A stretch of DNA of 10,000 nucleotides from Rheinheimera sp. (GTDB lineage Bacteria; Pseudomonadota; Gammaproteobacteria; Enterobacterales; Alteromonadaceae). This document shows, piece after piece, positions 6,415-10,000 of the stretch. The position numbers and the translations under genes were made by a program. The notes beneath the pieces were generated by a model that was given only the letters and a program-made list of their open reading frames with translations, made no database searches and was not told where the DNA came from. The stretch covers positions 1-10,000 of the forward strand of contig NZ_JAIWOI010000011.1 in the NCBI RefSeq assembly GCF_020217005.1, in the 5' to 3' direction. How positions within the stretch are numbered: the stretch's first letter is position 1; every line of letters begins with the position of its first letter.

Positions 6415-6718
6415 AAAGCTGTTCGTTTAGTCGCGTCAGAAAGTGTTGGATCACCTCTTCATTACGCGAGAAAAAACTCCACTGACCTACTTTTTTGCTG
6501 CTGATAAAACCAGCGCGTTGCAAAGTGGCCAAATGGGCGGACACGGTGGACTGAGACAAACCTGTTTTTTGATCTATTTTGCCGGCACAAACCCCAAGGC
6601 TTAGCGGGTGGTCCTGATCGGCAAAATAGACTTCAGGTTGTTTCAGCCAGTTTAAAATCTCCCGTCGCACTGGGTGAGACAGGGCCTTGATCATCTCGTC
6701 GAGTTCTGCAGAGCTCAT
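6413..6718 (-). CDS. ArsR-family winged-helix transcriptional regulator
   Basis: The protein is a 101-residue ArsR/SmtB-type repressor, the usual size for the family. N-terminal helices carry the family signature ALSHPVRREILNWL (12-25). The recognition helix lies in LSQSTVSAHLATLQRAGFI (54-72), and the wing is KKVGQWSFFSRNE (75-87). The classical metal site of ArsR (ELCVC in helix 3) is absent. There is one cysteine only, C44 in LGVCAGKI, just before the DNA-reading helix, so electrophile or redox sensing is possible. It is the first gene of a two-gene operon with the ene-reductase. A promoter at 6754-6782 overlaps a repeated palindromic element at 6734-6765, the arrangement expected for autorepression. 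The start ATG at 6718 has only a weak GGA seven bases upstream. Family identity is firm; the inducer is unknown. Confidence 0.9.
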   Translation of the reverse strand: MSSAELDEMIKALSHPVRREILNWLKQPEVYFADQDHPLSLGVCAGKIDQKTGLSQSTVSAHLATLQRAGFISSKKVGQWSFFSRNEEVIQHFLTRLNEQL

Positions 6719-6733
6719 CGTTTAATCCATATT

Positions 6734-6765
6734 TATATATCGCGATATTGCGAAATATATATCGC
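6734..6765. promoter_or_regulatory. Candidate ArsR operator: repeats and palindrome
   Basis: TATATATCGC occurs twice (6734-6743 and 6756-6765), 22 bp apart, about two helical turns, which would put both copies on the same face of the DNA. A perfect 12-bp palindrome ATATCGCGATAT lies at 6737-6748. GCGATAT (6742-6748) and ATATCGC (6759-6765) form an inverted repeat with a 10-base spacer. The element covers the -10 hexamer and the probable transcription start of the regulator operon, so bound repressor would block polymerase. Confidence 0.6.
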
Positions 6766-6782
6766 TTAAAATCGATATGCAA
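6754..6782 (-). promoter_or_regulatory. Sigma70-type promoter of the regulator/ene-reductase operon
   Basis: On the minus strand TTGCAT (6782-6777) is followed after exactly 17 bases by TATATT (6759-6754). The match is good for both hexamers and the spacing is optimal. Transcription would start near 6747, inside the palindromic element, about 30 bases before the ATG at 6718. Confidence 0.65.
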
Positions 6783-6866
6783 GCTATATTTTGTTCCGAC
6801 CGGTACATTTTCATGCTGCTATGCTGATAACAACATGGCGAAACAGGCAAATGAAGCGGGTCGGCG

Positions 6867-7340
6867 ATGAATACCTTGTTGTCAACTTTGGAAATTAGTC
6901 ATAGTGAAAATGCACTTTATGTGCGCTTTACAGGCATACATGAGGACTACCTGATGGATCGTTATGCAGAAGCTTTGGAACTGTTTTACCAAAGCATGCG
7001 AGGCAAGCCCTGGGCGCGTATTGTTGATTTACGCCAGTGGACTGTCACTGCAGCTCAAACTCAAAAACTGGTTGAAAAATTACTGCAGCAGGATTTAAGC
7101 CGGGGTTTAAGCCTTGAATATGTGCTGATGCCACCGGACCCTATAGGGCGCTGGCAAGTTGAGCAGACATTAAACATGCTAAACACCAGCACCTTTTGCA
7201 CATTGTTTCATCCGATTGAAGATGAAAAAGCGGCTTTTACAGGGCTGAAACAACAAGGATTTTCAGTGGAGTTTGGTGCTGTAAGCAGACATGAATCACG
7301 CTGTTGGAACGTTTCTGACACAAAAAAAGCTGACAACTAA
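6867..7340 (+). CDS. Hypothetical cytoplasmic protein, 157 residues
   Basis: I do not recognise a named family. The alternation of short strands and helices (ALYVRFTG at 16-23, a helix at 29-44, PWARIVDLRQW at 48-58, helix 62-76, LEYVLMPP at 83-90, a helix at 95-106) resembles the fold of STAS/SpoIIAA-like proteins, but this is a visual impression. There is no signal peptide or membrane helix. Two cysteines (111 and 146) are present. The C-terminal tail from about 140 looks disordered and charged. It is divergent from the ArsR-type gene, with 148 bases between the starts, so it could share the regulatory region. The start at 6867 has a poor ribosome binding site (GCGGG nearby), and I see no clear promoter. 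No terminator was seen before the next gene. Confidence 0.7.
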   Translation: MNTLLSTLEISHSENALYVRFTGIHEDYLMDRYAEALELFYQSMRGKPWARIVDLRQWTVTAAQTQKLVEKLLQQDLSRGLSLEYVLMPPDPIGRWQVEQTLNMLNTSTFCTLFHPIEDEKAAFTGLKQQGFSVEFGAVSRHESRCWNVSDTKKADN

Positions 7341-7500
7341 ATGACCCAATGAAGTGGTTCATCATCCGTTTTACAAAAGCTGCGTATTACGGCCCGTCCG
7401 GACTATGGTTTACCTAAAATTAAGAAATATAGTTCTGATCTTTTTAAACACCAGAGCCGTTTTTTAAGCAGGTTTTATGTTCAACTAAAAGGAAATCAGC

Positions 7501-7983
7501 ATGAAATTTCGCTCTCTATTGAATTTATCCATTCTCTCTGCAGCTCTAGTGGTCAGTACCGCATCTTACGCTTCAGCTAAGGCTGATATTGTTGATACAG
7601 CAGTGGCTGCAGGCGGCTTTAGTACTCTGGTAACAGCTGTTAAAGCTGCAGATTTGGTCGATACTTTAAAAGGGGCTGGTCCATTTACTGTGTTTGCACC
7701 CAATGACGCGGCTTTTGCCAAAGTTCCAGCCGCAGATCTACAAGCCCTGTTAAAAGATAAAGCCGCACTGAGTAAGGTGCTGACCTATCATGTGGTGGCG
7801 GGCAAGGTCATGGCAGCTGATGTAGTGAAGTTAACATCAGCTAAAACTGTTCAGGGGCAAGAGCTGAAAATTTCAGTGAAAGATGGCGTCGTCTACGTGA
7901 ATGACGCTATGGTGATTAGTACTGATATTGAAACCAGTAACGGCGTCATTCATGTAATTGACTCCGTTGTATTACCTAAATAA
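7501..7983 (+). CDS. Secreted fasciclin (FAS1) domain protein
   Basis: This is a 160-residue exported protein made of a signal peptide and a single FAS1 domain. Cleavage is likely after ASA (residue 26). The domain shows both conserved motifs: H1 [11 protein letters not shown] (62-72) and H2 with the Tyr-His pair YHVVAGKV (96-103), and it closes with [13 protein letters not shown] (147-159). FAS1 domains mediate adhesion or ligand binding at the cell surface, and bacterial single-domain forms are usually periplasmic or secreted. The mature part has no cysteine. The start is supported by AAAAGGA (7487-7493) seven bases before the ATG. Upstream, 7341-7500 is AT-rich but I could not find a convincing promoter. 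A strong terminator at 8002-8031 shows it is transcribed as the last gene of its unit, probably alone. The family call is firm; the partner is unknown. Confidence 0.93.
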   Translation: MKFRSLLNLSILSAALVVSTASYASAKADIVDTAVAAGGFSTLVTAVKAADLVDTLKGAGPFTVFAPNDAAFAKVPAADLQALLKDKAALSKVLTYHVVAGKVMAADVVKLTSAKTVQGQELKISVKDGVVYVNDAMVISTDIETSNGVIHVIDSVVLPK

Positions 7984-8001
7984 CGCTATTTTTTGTTTGA
8001 A

Positions 8002-8031
8002 AAAAGGAGCCTGGTGCTCCTTTTGTTTTTT
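8002..8031 (+). terminator. Rho-independent terminator after the fasciclin gene
   Basis: AAAAGGAGC (8002-8010) pairs perfectly with GCTCCTTTT (8016-8024) around the loop CTGGT, and GTTTTTT follows. It lies 18 bases after the stop codon. Confidence 0.92.
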
Positions 8032-8087
8032 CAGGCCTTCAGAACTGCCTGGATGAATGTACTGCTGTTACACTGTTCCGGGGCAAT

Positions 8088-9095
8088 ATGATTTTATGTA
8101 CAAGGATCAATGCTGTGGTCAAAGTGGTGCTGGTGATGGTTTTACTGTGTCTTAGCTTCAGTCTTACTGCGGCCAGTCACAGTGTAATCTGGATGAAAAA
8201 TGGGGATAGATTGACAGGCACCATAACTCAGCAGAATAAAGATATTGTTTTCTTAAACTTACCTTATTCAGGTCAGGTGCAATTGCCGAGAGTTCAGATT
8301 GATCGTATAGAACAGCAACAGGAGGTCGCAGTGGCTGCGGTGCCTGTTGATACTACAGCTGGCCTGGTGAAAAACCAGCCTGTGCGGCATTATAGCGTGG
8401 ATTTAACCGCAGGAAAAAAACGCAGTAGCAGCAATACAGATAATCTGGGTTTTAAAACAGCCTTTGAACAACGTGATGCGAATTTGCGGTTAACTTTCGA
8501 CGGCAGATACGACTATGAGACCAGCAATTCCTTAAAGAAAACCCATAAGTATTTGCTTAATCCGGGGGCCGATTATTTTTTTGCGTCACAATTGTTTTGG
8601 CGTAATAAAGTGGATTATGCGCAGGACTTTATTGCTTCGGATTATAAAAATACAGATCTGAGTTCGGGCTTAGGTTACAGCTTTTACGATACCGCTGAAC
8701 TAAGACTAGAGTTGATTGCTTTGGCGGGTTTAAAACGTACACACTTTAGAGAAACCGCCGGACTTGAGCTTTTTCTCGGTGACAGACAACGTCTGGATTT
8801 TCGGCATTTGCAATTGGAATGGGATTTGCGTTACGTCTGGCCCGGCAGCAGTTTTGAAATCTTCAGTGAAGGCAGTTATTTAAAGCCGGTTAATCAGCCA
8901 GTTCGTTACATCGAATTTCTGCAGGAAATTGATCTGAGTTCAGGTGTGCATTATTACCTGACAGAACGAATTCGGTTGTCTTTTTCGGTGGATTTAGACT
9001 GGTCAAAAATTGATGTGGTGTTGCCTGAATATCCCGGACTTTCAGTAGATAGCCGGGACTTACACCAAAAACTCAGCATAGGTGCTAAGTTTTAG
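8088..9095 (+). CDS. DUF481-like outer-membrane beta-barrel protein
   Basis: The 335-residue product has an N-terminal hydrophobic signal segment (about 10-28, likely cut after TAA at residue 29). A short beta-rich module follows at about 31-75, with [12 protein letters not shown] and VQIDRIE, typical of the start of many DUF481 proteins. After a linker (76-100) come alternating amphipathic strands rich in Tyr, Phe and Asp (101-335) ending in SIGAKF, a terminal Phe as in barrels assembled by the BAM complex. The family is widespread in Gammaproteobacteria and its function is unknown; some members are acid- or salt-induced. The ATG at 8088 follows GGGG with a short four-base gap, a weak site. 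It starts 56 bases after the terminator at 8031, so it needs its own promoter in that short gap, which I could not identify. Its stop overlaps the convergent gene's stop. Confidence 0.8.
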   Translation: MILCTRINAVVKVVLVMVLLCLSFSLTAASHSVIWMKNGDRLTGTITQQNKDIVFLNLPYSGQVQLPRVQIDRIEQQQEVAVAAVPVDTTAGLVKNQPVRHYSVDLTAGKKRSSSNTDNLGFKTAFEQRDANLRLTFDGRYDYETSNSLKKTHKYLLNPGADYFFASQLFWRNKVDYAQDFIASDYKNTDLSSGLGYSFYDTAELRLELIALAGLKRTHFRETAGLELFLGDRQRLDFRHLQLEWDLRYVWPGSSFEIFSEGSYLKPVNQPVRYIEFLQEIDLSSGVHYYLTERIRLSFSVDLDWSKIDVVLPEYPGLSVDSRDLHQKLSIGAKF

Positions 9096-10000
9096 CCAAT
9101 AAGCTCAGCCGCTATTTGGAAACTGAGTTGTCGGGCTTTCGGGTCGTGCATCATACCAGCCAGCATCAATTCATCAGGTTGATGTTCGGCGATAAATTTC
9201 AGTAAGCCTTGTTTAACCTCGGCCGGATTGCCTATCACAGAACAAGATAAAGCCTGTTCGACATAAGCCTTTTCATGGGGTTGCCAGATTAAATCCATGT
9301 TTTCTACCGGGGCAGGCAATAAATCAGCGACTCCCCTTACTAAATTAACAAACTGCTGTTGCGCAGAGGTAAAAAGGTGTTTTGCCTGTGCTGTAGTTTC
9401 GGCGGCAAATACATTCAATGCCAGCATCAGGTAAGGTTTATCCAACTGAGCCGAAGGCCTGAATTGCCTGCGATACAAATCTGCAGCCTGCACCATCATC
9501 TTGGGAGCAAAATGAGAGGCAAAGGCATAAGGTAAACCTAAATGGGCCGCCAGTTGGGCACCATATAAACTTGAACCCAAAATCCACAAGGGCACATTCA
9601 GATTTTGTCCCGGTACAGCTTGTACCGGCTGATTTGGTTGTACCGGACCAAAATACTGCTGTAACTCAAGAATATCGCTTGGGAACTGATCTTCAGTTTC
9701 TATTCTGCTTCGTCTTAACGCTCTCGCTGTGAGCTGATCGCTGCCTGGTGCCCTGCCTAAACCCAAGTCAATGCGGTTAGGGTATAAGGTCGCCAGGGTG
9801 CCAAATTGTTCGGCTATCACCAAAGGTGAATGATTGGGTAGCATAATGCCACCAGCACCTAAGCGAATGCGTGAGGTGGCAGCAGCCAAATGGCTTATCA
9901 ACAAAGAGGTCGCAGCACTGGCAATGCCCGGCATATTGTGATGCTCTGCCAACCAGTAACGATGGTAGCCCAAGGCATCAGCCTGTTGTGCTAAAGCTTT
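9092..10000 (-). CDS. Luciferase-like flavin-dependent monooxygenase (N-terminus beyond window)
   Basis: This is a bacterial-luciferase-like, FMN-dependent oxidoreductase of the MsnO8/YhbW type, a TIM-barrel cytoplasmic enzyme of unknown substrate. I read 302 residues in frame to the right edge; roughly 30 N-terminal residues are missing. A TTG at 9973 is not the start, because the frame continues as KALAQQADA before LGYHRYW. Hallmarks are [11 protein letters not shown], the flavin-binding region [22 protein letters not shown], and [11 protein letters not shown]. The C-terminal part has VIGNPAEV and the LMLAG segment common in this family. The stop (9092-9094) lies inside the overlap with the DUF481-like gene, and no terminator separates the two. 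The family is certain; substrate and physiological role cannot be read from sequence. Confidence 0.92.
   Translation of the reverse strand, partial: KALAQQADALGYHRYWLAEHHNMPGIASAATSLLISHLAAATSRIRLGAGGIMLPNHSPLVIAEQFGTLATLYPNRIDLGLGRAPGSDQLTARALRRSRIETEDQFPSDILELQQYFGPVQPNQPVQAVPGQNLNVPLWILGSSLYGAQLAAHLGLPYAFASHFAPKMMVQAADLYRRQFRPSAQLDKPYLMLALNVFAAETTAQAKHLFTSAQQQFVNLVRGVADLLPAPVENMDLIWQPHEKAYVEQALSCSVIGNPAEVKQGLLKFIAEHQPDELMLAGMMHDPKARQLSFQIAAELIG

Noticed and set aside
7329..7375. Terminator after the 157-residue gene (ATGAA-GTGG-TTCAT followed by a short T-run)
   Set aside because: The stem is only 5 bp and AT-rich, and the T-run is offset, so it is too weak to call.
7404..7433. Promoter of the fasciclin gene around TATAGT (7428-7433)
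   Set aside because: The nearest -35-like hexamer, TTTACC (7409-7414), is only 13 bases away and no better one lies at 16-18 bases.
9971..9973. TTG as start of the luciferase-like monooxygenase
   Set aside because: The frame stays open to the window edge and the upstream residues continue the family's N-terminal helix, so the true start is outside.

Overview
The window looks like chromosomal DNA of a marine or aquatic gammaproteobacterium of the Alteromonadales/Rheinheimera type. This rests on the second-type elongation factor G, the siderophore receptor paired with a PepSY reductase-like protein, and the DUF481, fasciclin and old-yellow-enzyme genes. The genus is inferred from protein character; no rRNA or species marker is present. 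No mobile element, CRISPR array, tRNA or rRNA gene was seen. The gene content is mostly housekeeping and metabolic.

Layout. Positions 1-596 (minus) hold the N-terminal 198 residues of EF-G, running off the left edge. A 460-base gap follows, with a good sigma70-type promoter (826-853) and a roughly 200-nt leader that can fold, ending in a 58-residue orphan protein (1057-1233, +). A 61-residue two-helix membrane protein (1287-1472, -) converges on it. A regulatory-looking gap of about 300 bases (1473-1783) contains a 13-bp palindrome, a long bulged inverted repeat, repeated GACAA-type motifs and a stem flanking the ribosome binding site. It leads into a siderophore-type TonB-dependent receptor (1784-3892, +), which abuts a PepSY-family membrane protein (3893-5293, +). 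A strong bidirectional hairpin terminator (5294-5327) ends this pair.

On the minus strand an ArsR-family regulator (6413-6718) and an old-yellow-enzyme reductase (5344-6402) form a two-gene operon. Its promoter (-35 TTGCAT, 17-bp spacer, -10 TATATT) is embedded in an AT-rich repeated and palindromic element that looks like an autoregulatory operator. Divergent from it is an unrecognised 157-residue cytoplasmic protein (6867-7340, +). Then come a secreted fasciclin-domain protein (7501-7983, +) with a textbook terminator, a DUF481-like outer-membrane protein (8088-9095, +), and a convergent luciferase-like flavin monooxygenase (9092-10000, -) whose N-terminus lies beyond the right edge.

How the genes work together. 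Two functional units are clear. One is iron uptake: the receptor brings a ferric chelate into the periplasm and the PepSY protein probably helps reduce and release the iron. The other is a substrate- or stress-induced ene-reductase under its own small repressor. The remaining genes appear to be independent transcription units. I found no convincing undescribed multi-gene system. The points most worth checking are the ArsR operator and its single cysteine, the two lost FMN-contact arginines in the ene-reductase, the histidine-rich periplasmic loop of the PepSY protein, and the structured leaders before the 58-residue gene and the receptor gene.
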